Origin: Sutcliffiella horikoshii
GTDB taxonomy: Bacteria; Bacillota; Bacilli; Bacillales; Bacillaceae_I
DNA: 64,000 bases
Assembly: GCA_001636495.1 (NCBI GenBank)
Contig: KV440964.1
Location: 946,666 to 1,010,665 of the forward strand
Direction of reading: 5' to 3'
Shown: one piece after another, positions 49,230 through 57,982 of the stretch
Position numbering within the stretch: the first letter of the stretch is position 1
Layout: each line of letters begins with the position of its first letter
The notes under the pieces: generated by a model
The model's input: the letters and a program-made list of their open reading frames with translations, nothing else
Told to the model about the DNA's origin: nothing
Database searches by the model: none
Made by a program: the position numbers and the translations under genes

Positions 49230-51566
49230 ATGAAAAATGGTATCAATAAGGTAAAATTGTTCATAGTCACTGCACTTGTTTTCAGCCTGTTCCTAACAGG
49301 ATTTCCTATTCAGCAACAAACAAGTGCAGCACTTGCACAAGATCTTGTAAAAGCTGCAAACGGGGAAACGCATGTTATATTTGATTACAATATACTAAGA
49401 GGTGCCGATCAAATAATCGTCTATACACCCGAGTTCGGGACAAGTACCAAAAACAACCGCTGGGGAGTGGAAGTTGTCGTAGAGAATGGCACGATCACAG
49501 AAGTGCGTGATGGCACGGTGGTTGACTTGTCCAATGCACCTATCCCAGAAACTGGATTTGTTGTCTCTGCCCATGGAACAGCAAGAACCTGGGTGATGGC
49601 AAATTTAAAGGAAGGCGAGACAGTCGAGATCCTTAAAGATGTCATCACTGATCCAGTGAAAACGTCTACCTTTTCCATCAATAAAATAGATCCACAAGCA
49701 CCATACGAATTCCCGGGAGGTCGCGGAGCAGATGAACTAGTCGTCTATACAACTTCCTATGGTAAAGAACGTACAGGGACGAATCAATATGGTGCAGAAT
49801 TTATCGTACGCAATGGAATTGTTGTAGAAATGTCCGGAAGTAATAGCCTTATTCCGGAAGATGGCTTTGTCGTGTCCGGTCATGGTGCTGCACAAAGATG
49901 GATCCTTGAAAACACACAGGTCGGGGCTGAAGTTACATTCGATCCTGCGACGATGAAAATTACTTCCCGCATCGATGCGAGCGCATACATACGCGCGGCA
50001 GAACTTGTCATGGAAAGTGCATCGGCGGAAATCGATGCAGCAGAACTGAATTTTCTGGATGTGCCATTAGAGGAAGCAAAAGATTCTTTAAAAGAAGCGG
50101 CTGAAGCTTTACGAGTTGCAGAAGAAGCATTTGTTGATGGAGACTGGCAACGTACAATCGATTATTCTGAACTTGCAGCAAAGCTTGCCAGAAAAGCAGG
50201 ATTTCAAACGGTGGAATCCAAAGTGGTGGATGCCCGTGGTGTATGGCACCGCCCGACAGAAAGTAATCGTAAGGACATCATCGAAACATTAGATAAACTA
50301 GCAGATTCTAACTTTAACATTCTATTTTTAGAGACATTCTATCATGGGTATACGATTTATCCTAGTGAAATTGCAGAGCAAAATCCAAATTTCGTAGGAT
50401 GGAATCCATTGGAGGTCTTTATTGAAGAAGGAAAGAAACGTGGAATTGAAGTACATGCCTGGGTGCATACGTTTTTTGTAGGTCATGAATCGCTAAACCC
50501 ACCTGGCCCTATTTTATCCGAGCATCCCGAGTGGGCAGCAGTTGATCGTGAAGGCAGGATTCCTTCTGTAAAAGAGGTCGGTTATTACTATCTGAATCCG
50601 GCATTACCAGCAGTCCGTGATCACTTATCCAGCATTTTCAATGAAATGGTGAGCACATACGACGTAGATGGACTTCATCTTGATTACATCCGCTATCCGG
50701 TCAGTCTTCCGATTGAAAATGGCTACAGCTATGATGAGTATAGCCGCAATGAGTTCAAGAAGGTTTCAGGAGTCGACCCATTGGACATTACACCTGCTGA
50801 CACCGAGCAATGGGAAGCTTGGAATGTTTGGAGACAAAATCAAATCTCCACTTTTGTAGAAAGAATTCACGGTGAAGTGAAGGAAGTGGACGAAGCGTTG
50901 GACCTCTCCACTGCCGTATTCCCCGAAGTATCGGACGCCATCGATCAAAAGTTCCAAAACTGGGTGGAATGGGTAAGTGCGGGTTACATGGATTTCATCA
51001 CCCCTATGATCTATGCGGTTGATACGAATTATGTTCAAAGTACAACAAATGAATTCATGGAGCGCTTCCAGCAACCAGTTCTATCCTATATCGGTTTAGC
51101 GCCATTCGTTGGGTTCTCCGATGAACTATTAGTTGATCAGGTAAAAGCGATGAATGAAACGAAGGCAGCCGGACAGGTTCAATTCGCCCTACATTCCTTA
51201 AGGGGTGAACATTTCGCAGCACTAAAAGCAGGGCCGCAACGCAAAGAGGCGTTCCTTCCACATGCTGATCCGATGAAGGCGGGAGAATTAGTGGTGAAAG
51301 ATACACAACGTAAAATTGCCGAAATCTATGTACCAAGACAAGGTGTGAATCATCAAGCTGTAAGAGCATTAGAACAGCAATTCATAAACCTAGAAAAGGC
51401 AGTTAAACAGGGAAATATAAATAAAATAAATGAACGTATCCAAGAAGTGGAGAAATTTATCGAAGGACGCGGTAAACATATCCGTCCAGCGGTTACAACT
51501 CATCTGATGAAAGACCTTGGTCAGCTTTCTCAATTGATGGACTTTGCACAATTTAAGCAACAGTAA
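49230..51566 (+). CDS. Secreted GHL10 (DigH-like) glycosidase with two N-terminal repeats
   Basis: A 778-residue exported protein. A signal peptide (about residues 1-36, ending near TSAALAQ) is followed by two homologous domains of about 75 residues, each with GADxxxVYT near its start and a GFVVSxHGxAxxW motif near its end. A helical segment follows (about 245-330). The catalytic GHL10 TIM barrel (about 330-680) contains EVHAWVHTFFVG, DGLHLDYIRYP and YMDFITPMIYA. A basic helical tail ends it. E. coli DigH of this family cleaves denuded peptidoglycan glycan strands; the substrate here may be peptidoglycan-like or another wall glycan. ATG at 49230 or TTG at 49224 could start it. Confidence 0.85.
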   Translation: MKNGINKVKLFIVTALVFSLFLTGFPIQQQTSAALAQDLVKAANGETHVIFDYNILRGADQIIVYTPEFGTSTKNNRWGVEVVVENGTITEVRDGTVVDLSNAPIPETGFVVSAHGTARTWVMANLKEGETVEILKDVITDPVKTSTFSINKIDPQAPYEFPGGRGADELVVYTTSYGKERTGTNQYGAEFIVRNGIVVEMSGSNSLIPEDGFVVSGHGAAQRWILENTQVGAEVTFDPATMKITSRIDASAYIRAAELVMESASAEIDAAELNFLDVPLEEAKDSLKEAAEALRVAEEAFVDGDWQRTIDYSELAAKLARKAGFQTVESKVVDARGVWHRPTESNRKDIIETLDKLADSNFNILFLETFYHGYTIYPSEIAEQNPNFVGWNPLEVFIEEGKKRGIEVHAWVHTFFVGHESLNPPGPILSEHPEWAAVDREGRIPSVKEVGYYYLNPALPAVRDHLSSIFNEMVSTYDVDGLHLDYIRYPVSLPIENGYSYDEYSRNEFKKVSGVDPLDITPADTEQWEAWNVWRQNQISTFVERIHGEVKEVDEALDLSTAVFPEVSDAIDQKFQNWVEWVSAGYMDFITPMIYAVDTNYVQSTTNEFMERFQQPVLSYIGLAPFVGFSDELLVDQVKAMNETKAAGQVQFALHSLRGEHFAALKAGPQRKEAFLPHADPMKAGELVVKDTQRKIAEIYVPRQGVNHQAVRALEQQFINLEKAVKQGNINKINERIQEVEKFIEGRGKHIRPAVTTHLMKDLGQLSQLMDFAQFKQQ

Positions 51567-51574
51567 AGGTGGCT

Positions 51575-51596
51575 GGTGACGGGAACTCCTGTCACC
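51575..51596 (+). terminator. Small hairpin between GHL10 and FAD oxidoreductase genes
   Basis: GGTGAC (51575-51580) and GTCACC (51591-51596) with an inner GGG/CCT pairing. No T-run; probably not a strong terminator, as the next gene follows within 30 bp. Confidence 0.35.
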
Positions 51597-51623
51597 GCCT
51601 TCTTCCATAAAGGGAGTGATAGG

Positions 51624-53183
51624 ATGAAAGCGGATATTATAGTCATTGGCGGTGGCCTTGGAGGCTGTACTGCGGCACTGGCGGCAGCTAAATTTGGCAA
51701 AAAAGTGATACTGACCGAGGAGACGGACTGGATCGGCGGTCAGCTTACAAGCCAGGCAGTCCCACCAGATGAACATAAATGGATTGAACAGTTTGGTTGC
51801 ACAGCAAGCTACCGTGATTTCCGAAACCGTGTGCGGGATTATTATAGAAGAAACTACCCACTGAAACAGGAAGCCTTTTCAGATGTAAAATTGAATCCTG
51901 GAAACGGCTGGGTAAGTCGACTTTGCCATGAACCGAAAGTGGCATTGGCAGTACTACAGGAAATGCTGGCTCCATTTGTGGCAAACGGAAGAATCACGAT
52001 TTTACTCAACTATCAGGTGGAAAGTGCAAAAGTGGAGCAGGATACCATTCAAACGGTCACTTTGAAGCATGTTATGAACAAAAATATGCTTATGCTGAAA
52101 GGGGATATTTTCCTGGATGCCACGGAATGTGGGGATCTTCTGCCATTGGCTGGTGTGGAGTACGTAACAGGTGCAGAAGCTAAAGCAGACACCGGTGAAC
52201 TGCATGCACCCGAGGAAGCACGCCCCCAGGATATGCAACCCATCACCCATGTATTTGCAGTGGATTACATAGACGGGGAAGACTTTACCATTGAAAAGCC
52301 ACTTCAATATGAAAAATGGAAGGCATATCAAGCTCCTTTTTTACAACACAAGCAATTGAGTTGGTTTGCACCTGATGCACATACAGGTGAATCCAAGGAG
52401 TTTGCCATGTTCCATCATGGAGACTTGTGGGGGCTGTGGGATTATCGTCGTATAATCGATCCCGACCTGTTTAAAGAGGGAACATTCCAGGGGGATATCA
52501 CCTTGATCAACTGGCCGCAAAATGACTATTGGCTGGGTTCCATCATTGATGTGACTCCTGATGACCGCCTGCGTTACCTGGAAGATGCCAAACAACTGAG
52601 TTTATCGCTACTATATTGGTTGCAAACTGAGGCTCCCCGTCTGGACGGTGGTAAAGGGTATCCTGGAGTGCGCCTGAGACCTGATGTCTTGGGAACAGAG
52701 GATGGCTTGGCAAAGTATCCGTATATCCGTGAGTCAAGACGAATCAAGGCCATTTTTACCGTGGTGGAGGAACATATCAATGCAGAAACCAGAGGGAATC
52801 AGGGGATTGAGCGGTTTAACGATTCCGTAGGGATAGGATGCTACCGAATCGACCTGCACCCTACAACAGAAACCAATACTTTCTTTTATACAGAAAGCTA
52901 TCCTTTTGAAATCCCACTTGGTGCTTTATTGCCTATTCGGGTGAAAAACCTATTGCCTGCATGTAAAAATATCGGGGCAACCCATATTACCAATGGCTGT
53001 TTCAGGGTTCACCCGGTGGAGTGGAATATAGGGGAGTCGGCAGGATATCTTGCGGCTTTCTCTTTAGAAAAAGGAATTATCCCGCGTGAAGTGAGGGAGA
53101 AAGAAGGGTTGTTGCATGAGTTTCAAGAGATGATCGTGAAAGAGGGAATCGAATTGAGTTGGCCTGAGGTAGGGGCCATCTGA
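51624..53183 (+). CDS. FAD-dependent oxidoreductase
   Basis: A 519-residue flavoprotein of the FAD_oxidored type (PF12831-like). The dinucleotide motif DIIVIGGGLGGCTAALAAA is at the N-terminus, then EETDWIGGQLTSQAVP, which holds the ribityl-binding turn. FLDATECGDLLPLAGVEYVTGAE is a family hallmark, and the C-terminal FAD contact is NGCFRVHPVEWNIGESAGYL. No signal peptide. ATG at 51624 follows AAAGGGAGTG. Such proteins are common in polysaccharide-use loci and are often annotated loosely; the substrate is unknown. It is the last gene of the cluster, with a terminator at 53194. Oxidation of a sugar intermediate is a reasonable guess. Confidence 0.83.
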   Translation: MKADIIVIGGGLGGCTAALAAAKFGKKVILTEETDWIGGQLTSQAVPPDEHKWIEQFGCTASYRDFRNRVRDYYRRNYPLKQEAFSDVKLNPGNGWVSRLCHEPKVALAVLQEMLAPFVANGRITILLNYQVESAKVEQDTIQTVTLKHVMNKNMLMLKGDIFLDATECGDLLPLAGVEYVTGAEAKADTGELHAPEEARPQDMQPITHVFAVDYIDGEDFTIEKPLQYEKWKAYQAPFLQHKQLSWFAPDAHTGESKEFAMFHHGDLWGLWDYRRIIDPDLFKEGTFQGDITLINWPQNDYWLGSIIDVTPDDRLRYLEDAKQLSLSLLYWLQTEAPRLDGGKGYPGVRLRPDVLGTEDGLAKYPYIRESRRIKAIFTVVEEHINAETRGNQGIERFNDSVGIGCYRIDLHPTTETNTFFYTESYPFEIPLGALLPIRVKNLLPACKNIGATHITNGCFRVHPVEWNIGESAGYLAAFSLEKGIIPREVREKEGLLHEFQEMIVKEGIELSWPEVGAI

Positions 53184-53193
53184 CAGCCTGGAG

Positions 53194-53239
53194 GGTGTCT
53201 GGTCCACTGTGTGTGTACAGGGAGGGCAGACACCTTTTT
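53194..53239 (+). terminator. Terminator at the end of the glycan cluster
   Basis: GGTGTCTG (53194-53201) pairs with CAGACACC (53227-53234), followed by TTTTT. The stretch 53240-53383 holds nothing else that I can support. Confidence 0.85.
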
Positions 53240-53383
53240 CCTTTGGCATAGGTTGACAAAGGAACCCACCCTCTAGGAAAATACTGGATGAAACCCGAGA
53301 CTTGTCTGTAAAGGTCCATCCCAATGACGATTATGCCCTACCGTGAAATATCCCTTGTACGGTTCAAGCTAACATAAAAATAC

Positions 53384-53420
53384 AAAAGCGAATCGCTTGT
53401 ATTCATGGCGATTCGCTTTT
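53384..53420. terminator. Terminator of the minus-strand membrane-anchored gene
   Basis: AAAAGCGAATCGC (53384-53396) and GCGATTCGCTTTT (53408-53420) are perfect arms. It works for the gene at 53431 on the minus strand and can also stop readthrough from the plus strand. Confidence 0.88.
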
Positions 53421-53430
53421 CTTCTGTGTT

Positions 53431-53856
53431 TTATTCATACAATTCCCTATAAACAATCGCCTTCAACGCAAGCAATTCTTCATCTGTCAGCTTATCCTCA
53501 AATGTCTGGATCATCTCCATGGCTTCCTGTTCCGTCATGCCGTTGGAAACCTTCGATTGAATCTGTTGCATCTCCTGAAAGCTGAGCTTGCTCATGACCA
53601 TCCTTGTTGCCTCTTCTCTTGTCTGAATCGGCAGTTCCTCGAGGTATGCCTCTGAACCCTCGGCGATATAATTCTTCAAGGTTGGCGAGTTGTCGACATA
53701 TTCCCTTGCCACAGCAAGGTCATTGTTATTCACCATATCATTTTCCACATATTCGACAGCCTGATTTTCCATGTATTTATTAATAAAATAATAGCCCGCA
53801 AAACCAAGTATACCTAGCACAAGGGCCGTGATGAACATTCCTTTGATCACTTTCAT
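53431..53856 (-). CDS. Membrane-anchored hypothetical protein
   Basis: A 141-residue protein with one N-terminal membrane helix (GMFITALVLGILGFAGYYFI, about residues 6-25) and a helical, acidic extracytoplasmic domain. That domain includes AREYVDNSPTLKNYIAEG, LSFQEMQQIQSKVSNGMT and DKLTDEELLALKAIVYREL. ATG at 53856 follows AAGGTG; a GTG three codons earlier overlaps the site. The family is not recognised. It stands alone between two terminators. Confidence 0.65.
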   Translation of the reverse strand: MKVIKGMFITALVLGILGFAGYYFINKYMENQAVEYVENDMVNNNDLAVAREYVDNSPTLKNYIAEGSEAYLEELPIQTREEATRMVMSKLSFQEMQQIQSKVSNGMTEQEAMEMIQTFEDKLTDEELLALKAIVYRELYE

Positions 53857-54079
53857 TTGGGACACCTTCTTTCTCTTTTACTATATAAAATAGAGGTGCC
53901 TAAAAGCAAATATTAAAAAATAAGTTTCAAAAGGTGACAAAAAGGCTAAAGAGAAGAAAAGAGTTCAACCAGATAAACCGACAATAAATGAAAATTTTTC
54001 AAATTATACTTGTATTTTCTTGGTAAAATAGTAGAATTGTATTATATTTTGTAATATCTTGGGCGGTGAAAAATCGAAA

Positions 54080-54226
54080 ATGAATGATTTAAAAAGTATG
54101 GACAATAAAGATGAAATCATAAAGGTGCTCCAGTATGCGTATCAGCAAGGTACGGAACGTGAGAATATCTCCATGATGGAGCTTGTGAATGAAATGAGAG
54201 AAAAGCTGCAGACGCTTATAAAATAA
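54080..54226 (+). CDS. 48-residue small acidic protein
   Basis: A 49-codon frame whose product starts MNDLKSMDNKDEIIKVLQYA and ends MREKLQTLIK. It is acidic, amphipathic, probably a two-helix bundle. The ribosome site is weak (GGCGGTG, spacing 11), but a possible promoter (TTGTAT, 16 bases, TAGAAT near 54010-54037) precedes it and a good terminator follows at 54246. No family recognised; length and helical character recall small regulatory proteins of sporulation, but no motif supports a name. Confidence 0.5.
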   Translation: MNDLKSMDNKDEIIKVLQYAYQQGTERENISMMELVNEMREKLQTLIK

Positions 54227-54245
54227 ATGATAGATTGCTAGATGG

Positions 54246-54279
54246 CACTTCTGACTCATTCGGTCGGAGGTGTTTTTTT
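54246..54279 (+). terminator. Terminator after 48-residue gene
   Basis: CACTTCTGAC (54246-54255) pairs with GTCGGAGGTG (54263-54272), including two G-U pairs, followed by TTTTTTT. Confidence 0.8.
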
Positions 54280-54409
54280 AGCGTGGTTGGCTAAGATATC
54301 CAGTCTCTGAATTCCTCCATGAAGCGAAGAAGTATGATAGAATGAAACTCGTTGTCTGATTTATATATGGCAAACAGCTAGGAAAAAACAAAAAGTGTAA
54401 GGTGATAGA

Positions 54410-55465
54410 ATGATTGGAAGAAATGAACCATGCCCGTGTGGCAGTGGAAAGAAATATAAGAAATGCTGTGAGAAGAAGCAGGATGGTCTAGGTAAAGTGC
54501 TCGAATCGGAATTGATGGGGCTGCAAGTCGATATCATGCGATTCGCATATGAAAAGTTTGCAGGAGAGCTTGAACAAGTAAGCACAAAATATCTACATAA
54601 ATTTTCGATGGATGAAATGAAGGAGGAAGCCTTTAATGAGCTTCTCCATCTTTGGTATATGTTCACAGTAAAACGTGATAACGGCCTCACGATTTTGGAG
54701 GAGTTTGCCCGCGCTAATGCAGGAAAGTTCTCACGTTCCCAGGTGAAAGAGTGGGCCGAGAGCTGGCAGGACGCCTATCCTTCCATTTACAAGGTGTCAA
54801 ATCTTCGTGGAGACGTTTATACCATGGAAGACTTTTTCACAAAGGAAAAAGTGAAGGTCACCTATATCGGCAGGGAGGACAGCTTAAGCAAGAACGAGCT
54901 TGTCATCGGGATGTTTGTATCTTACCAGCAGGCGAAAGTTGTGTTCATGTCGACCTTTGAACGGGGTGTGCTTGAGACTATCCGTCTGGAGGAAAAAATG
55001 GCAGATACGCTTGGGGGGCTTGTGGTAGACGAGGGCTATATTCGTGAAAACTTCCCAGACCTTGCAGGCCGAATGGTCGAATTTGAACTGAGCGAAGAGG
55101 ATGTGCAGGAGCTGCCTGTACAGGATGCGGCGCAGGGACGCGTATTGGAGTTGTTTGCAGAAGCAGCACAAAAACGGGGCTATCCGGAAAAGTTTCTGGA
55201 ATTTGCCAATATGCTGTGGTCCATCTATTGCATGAAAGAAAGTCCGGCAATCCGCAATGAACAGAATTATGCCGCAGCCTTAATCTACTTCTTGGATACT
55301 CATTTCATGAAAGAACAGATGGAGACTCAAAAAGTTCTCGCTGAGGAGTTTGGGGTGTCACCAGGAAGTGTGTCATCCACTTTCCGCAAGCTGGATGAGG
55401 TTTTACAGCCTGTTCTCCAAACGTTTGAAGAGGATATTGAAGCCGCATTGCAGGGCGCTTCCTAA
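54410..55465 (+). CDS. SEC-C motif protein
   Basis: A 351-residue soluble protein with an N-terminal SEC-C zinc motif: RNEPCPCGSGKKYKKCC (residues 4-20), the same metal-binding element as at the SecA C-terminus. The rest is alpha-helical with a beta segment near residues 130-180 and a C-terminal HTH-like region (KVLAEEFGVSPGSVSSTFRKL, about residues 305-325). The helical part may be TPR- or regulator-like. The SEC-C element often contacts ribosomes or SecB-like partners; the function of this family is unknown. Start ATG follows AAGGTGAT. It is monocistronic. Confidence 0.78.
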   Translation: MIGRNEPCPCGSGKKYKKCCEKKQDGLGKVLESELMGLQVDIMRFAYEKFAGELEQVSTKYLHKFSMDEMKEEAFNELLHLWYMFTVKRDNGLTILEEFARANAGKFSRSQVKEWAESWQDAYPSIYKVSNLRGDVYTMEDFFTKEKVKVTYIGREDSLSKNELVIGMFVSYQQAKVVFMSTFERGVLETIRLEEKMADTLGGLVVDEGYIRENFPDLAGRMVEFELSEEDVQELPVQDAAQGRVLELFAEAAQKRGYPEKFLEFANMLWSIYCMKESPAIRNEQNYAAALIYFLDTHFMKEQMETQKVLAEEFGVSPGSVSSTFRKLDEVLQPVLQTFEEDIEAALQGAS

Positions 55466-55477
55466 ATAAGTTACATG

Positions 55478-55527
55478 ACATCTGGTTTCCACCGCTAATT
55501 TAGGCGGGGGAGGCTGGGTGTTTTTTT
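55478..55527 (+). terminator. Probable terminator after SEC-C gene
   Basis: An imperfect stem, CATCTGG...CCACCGC against GGCGGGG...CTGGGTG, is followed by TTTTTTT. Confidence 0.6.
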
Positions 55528-55624
55528 GTTGTGATGTGCTTTTATCTTCTGGACTTTTTGTATAATTTTTCCGTTCGCGCACATCCTATTAAAAAAATGT
55601 AGCGAGGAAAGGGAGGCATTTTGA

Positions 55625-56566
55625 ATGCAACGGATTATTTTGTTTGCTTGTGCACTGATGGTGGGGGCGACATTGTTTGTCGGACCGGTCGGTGTTGGTG
55701 CGGCGCCGAAAGAGGAAGAAGTAGATTCCTATTTGAAGGAGATTGGTTGGACAAGGAAGGATTTAGACAACTATTTGAATTTTTATGAGGTTAATCTGAA
55801 GGACTTTAAGGATATCAATCATCTGCGTGATGAATTGGGCACCCCGATTAATGAGGAAAATCTTTTGATTATGCTAGAAACGTTTGATCTTACAAAAGAA
55901 GAGTTAGAGGTCCTGTTGTCTCGTTTTGGTGAAAAGGTGCAGGATTACACCTTCATCGAGGATTTGGAGCTTGCCGTGGACTTTTATATGACACATGAGG
56001 AGGAAGTGGCACGCGCTGAAGATTTTCTGGTTTCGATGGGATTTGAGGCTGAGGAGGCGAGGCTGATTTTTCATCATATACTAAGCCTTCCCAAGGATGT
56101 GCTGGCACAAGAGCTGGAAAGGCTGAAAGGAATGTTGGATGAAGAGCCGAACTCGGTGGATAAGGTATTTTCTCTCTGGACGGAAATGATGGGCGTTTTC
56201 CAGGTGAATGCGGATCTGCATGTGGAGGATGGCGGGCGGATGAAAGTGACGGAAGAGACCTTGATGCAACCGGGATGGTTGGAGGGAAAGGAAGTTCACC
56301 TAGATTTATATAACGGAGAAGGAAGCCTGCTTGCTTCTGCAGTGATGGATGAGCAGATTGTTTCGCCAACCTATGTACAGTCCACGGGGACGGAGCTTGT
56401 CCATTTAGGAGAGGTTGGGGTCAAGATGAGCGATGAGCTTTATCATAATAGAATGCCTGCAACAGGGTCTTTGTATGGCGTTGGGATGGTAGCCGGACTA
56501 TGTATGCTTATTGCGGCAGGTGTATTGATAAGGTGGAGCGGTATGGGCTTGGCGCGCAGGAAATAG
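55625..56566 (+). CDS. Processed acidic surface protein, sortase substrate
   Basis: A 313-residue acidic secreted protein. Signal peptide about residues 1-26 (FACALMVGATLFVGPVGVGA); mature helical domain rich in Glu/Asp/Leu to about residue 200, then a beta region. The C-terminal sorting signal is MPATG (near 277), with a hydrophobic helix (VGMVAGLCMLIAAGVLIRW) and basic end LARRK. It matches the family of processed acidic surface proteins that pairs with a class D sortase in Bacillus; the sortase gene is 33 bp downstream. Met instead of Leu at the first sorting position is unusual. Ribosome site GGGAGG. Role at the cell wall unknown. Confidence 0.85.
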   Translation: MQRIILFACALMVGATLFVGPVGVGAAPKEEEVDSYLKEIGWTRKDLDNYLNFYEVNLKDFKDINHLRDELGTPINEENLLIMLETFDLTKEELEVLLSRFGEKVQDYTFIEDLELAVDFYMTHEEEVARAEDFLVSMGFEAEEARLIFHHILSLPKDVLAQELERLKGMLDEEPNSVDKVFSLWTEMMGVFQVNADLHVEDGGRMKVTEETLMQPGWLEGKEVHLDLYNGEGSLLASAVMDEQIVSPTYVQSTGTELVHLGEVGVKMSDELYHNRMPATGSLYGVGMVAGLCMLIAAGVLIRWSGMGLARRK

Positions 56567-56599
56567 CTGATTTAGATTTCAGCGGGAGGTTTTTTTGAG

Positions 56600-57253
56600 A
56601 TGTTAGTACAAATGCTTCGGATATTTGGAATAGTATTGTTTGTTGCGGGGGCTGCTTTGTTTGTTGGAAGCGGCCTTTTGTATTGGCAAGGTTATTCGGC
56701 GGTAGAGAAGAGGTCTTTTTGGTCGGAAGGGCAGGAAATAACTTCTGATTCTGTTGAAGAATTGTCACCTGGGATGGGTATGTCGGATCTTCGAGCTGAT
56801 AGAGGAGGAGAGCAAACAGAAGTTTTGGGTGTGGCAGTAAATCTAGCGGTTGGTGAGGAAGTCGGTGAAATGTATTTTCCGGTTCTAGAAGCGACTATGC
56901 CTATATTTCACGGTGTGTCAGAGGATGAGCTGGTCAAGGGCGTCGGACATGTTCCCGGAAGCGGATTACCTGGAGATGGGGGGAATATTGTCCTTTCAGG
57001 TCACAGGGATACCGTGTTTTGGAGGCTTGGGGAGCTTGCAGTCGGCGATAAGATTGTACTGGAGGTTGATGGTGGGGATTATGTCTATAAAGTCGGGAGA
57101 ATTAGGGTAGTAGACAAGGAGGATATTTCGGTGGTGGTGCCGAGGCCACGTGAAATGTTGACGATTACGACTTGTTATCCATTCCGGTTTATTGGAAGTG
57201 CACCTGAGCGATATGTGGTGGAGGCGGAGTTTTTGGGGATAGTGGGGGAGTAG
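56600..57253 (+). CDS. Class D sortase
   Basis: A 217-residue membrane-anchored transpeptidase. One N-terminal helix (FGIVLFVAGAALFVGSGLLYW), then a linker of about 70 residues and the sortase beta-barrel. The catalytic His is in LSGHRDT (about residue 135), Cys in TITTCYPF (about 192) and Arg in APERYVV (about 204). TTCYPF is typical of class D. It would cleave substrates of the LPxTA type and attach them to the cell wall. The adjacent MPATG protein and the LPVTA pullulanase at 13159 are candidate substrates. Ribosome site GGGAGG. Confidence 0.92.
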   Translation: MLVQMLRIFGIVLFVAGAALFVGSGLLYWQGYSAVEKRSFWSEGQEITSDSVEELSPGMGMSDLRADRGGEQTEVLGVAVNLAVGEEVGEMYFPVLEATMPIFHGVSEDELVKGVGHVPGSGLPGDGGNIVLSGHRDTVFWRLGELAVGDKIVLEVDGGDYVYKVGRIRVVDKEDISVVVPRPREMLTITTCYPFRFIGSAPERYVVEAEFLGIVGE

Positions 57254-57635
57254 GGTGATTTAAGTTGGGGAGTCGGTTCGTTAGTTAGCGAGATGTGAGT
57301 GAATCCATAGTATATGATGCTTTTGTGCAACAGCCTTTCAGATTATTGGCTGAAATAGAGCGCAAATATCCAAGTTTTCATTGCTTCAAAATGTGTTCGG
57401 ACATTTATTGAAGCGGTTCGGACATTTGAACCCGCTTGTTATACTGGTTTCGGACAATGTTTTAATAGGTTTGGACATTTAAAGGGGGAGGTTCGGACAT
57501 TTGAAAAATTGATTCGGACAACTTTGCACAAACTTCGGACAAAAAACCAAAATGTTTGGAGGTAGTATAGAAAGTGGACACAGGGATTGGCGTCATGTTT
57601 TAATCAAAATTAACCAATATAAGGACGTGTTAAAC

Positions 57636-57941
57636 ATGACGAAAAAGAAAAGCTACTCTCCAGAGTTTAGGGAATATGTGGTGAAACAAATCGTACTGGA
57701 TGGGCATAAGATCGTTGATGTTAGTCAAAAACTAGATATCCCCTATGATACATTACAAAAGTGGGTATATCGCTTTAAAAAGAGACAGAAAGAAGAAGCT
57801 CAAGAAACTCAAAATCAATTATTAACAGCTTCTGAATACAAGGACATGTATGAAGCCTAAAAGAGAAGCAAGCTTGAGTTACAGGAAGAGATAGATATCT
57901 TAAAAAAGGCCATGCACATCTTCACGCAAGAAAAGAAGTAA
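57636..57941 (+). pseudogene. IS3 orfA transposase subunit with premature stop
   Basis: The orfA frame encodes the helix-turn-helix part of the IS3 transposase (SYSPEFREYVVKQIVLDGHK, then DIPYDTLQKWVYRFKKRQKE). ATG at 57636 has AAGGACG upstream. An in-frame TAA at 57858-57860 follows MYEA; the same frame then continues with KRSKLELQEEIDILKKAMHI, the leucine-zipper end of a normal OrfA, to the real stop at 57939-57941. The A6G frameshift site lies between the premature stop and the end, so the OrfAB fusion would not be made unless the stop is suppressed. A single GAA to TAA change would explain it. Confidence 0.82.
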
Positions 57942-57982
57942 TTTTCGAATTCATTCATTCCCATCGGAATGAACACACCGTA

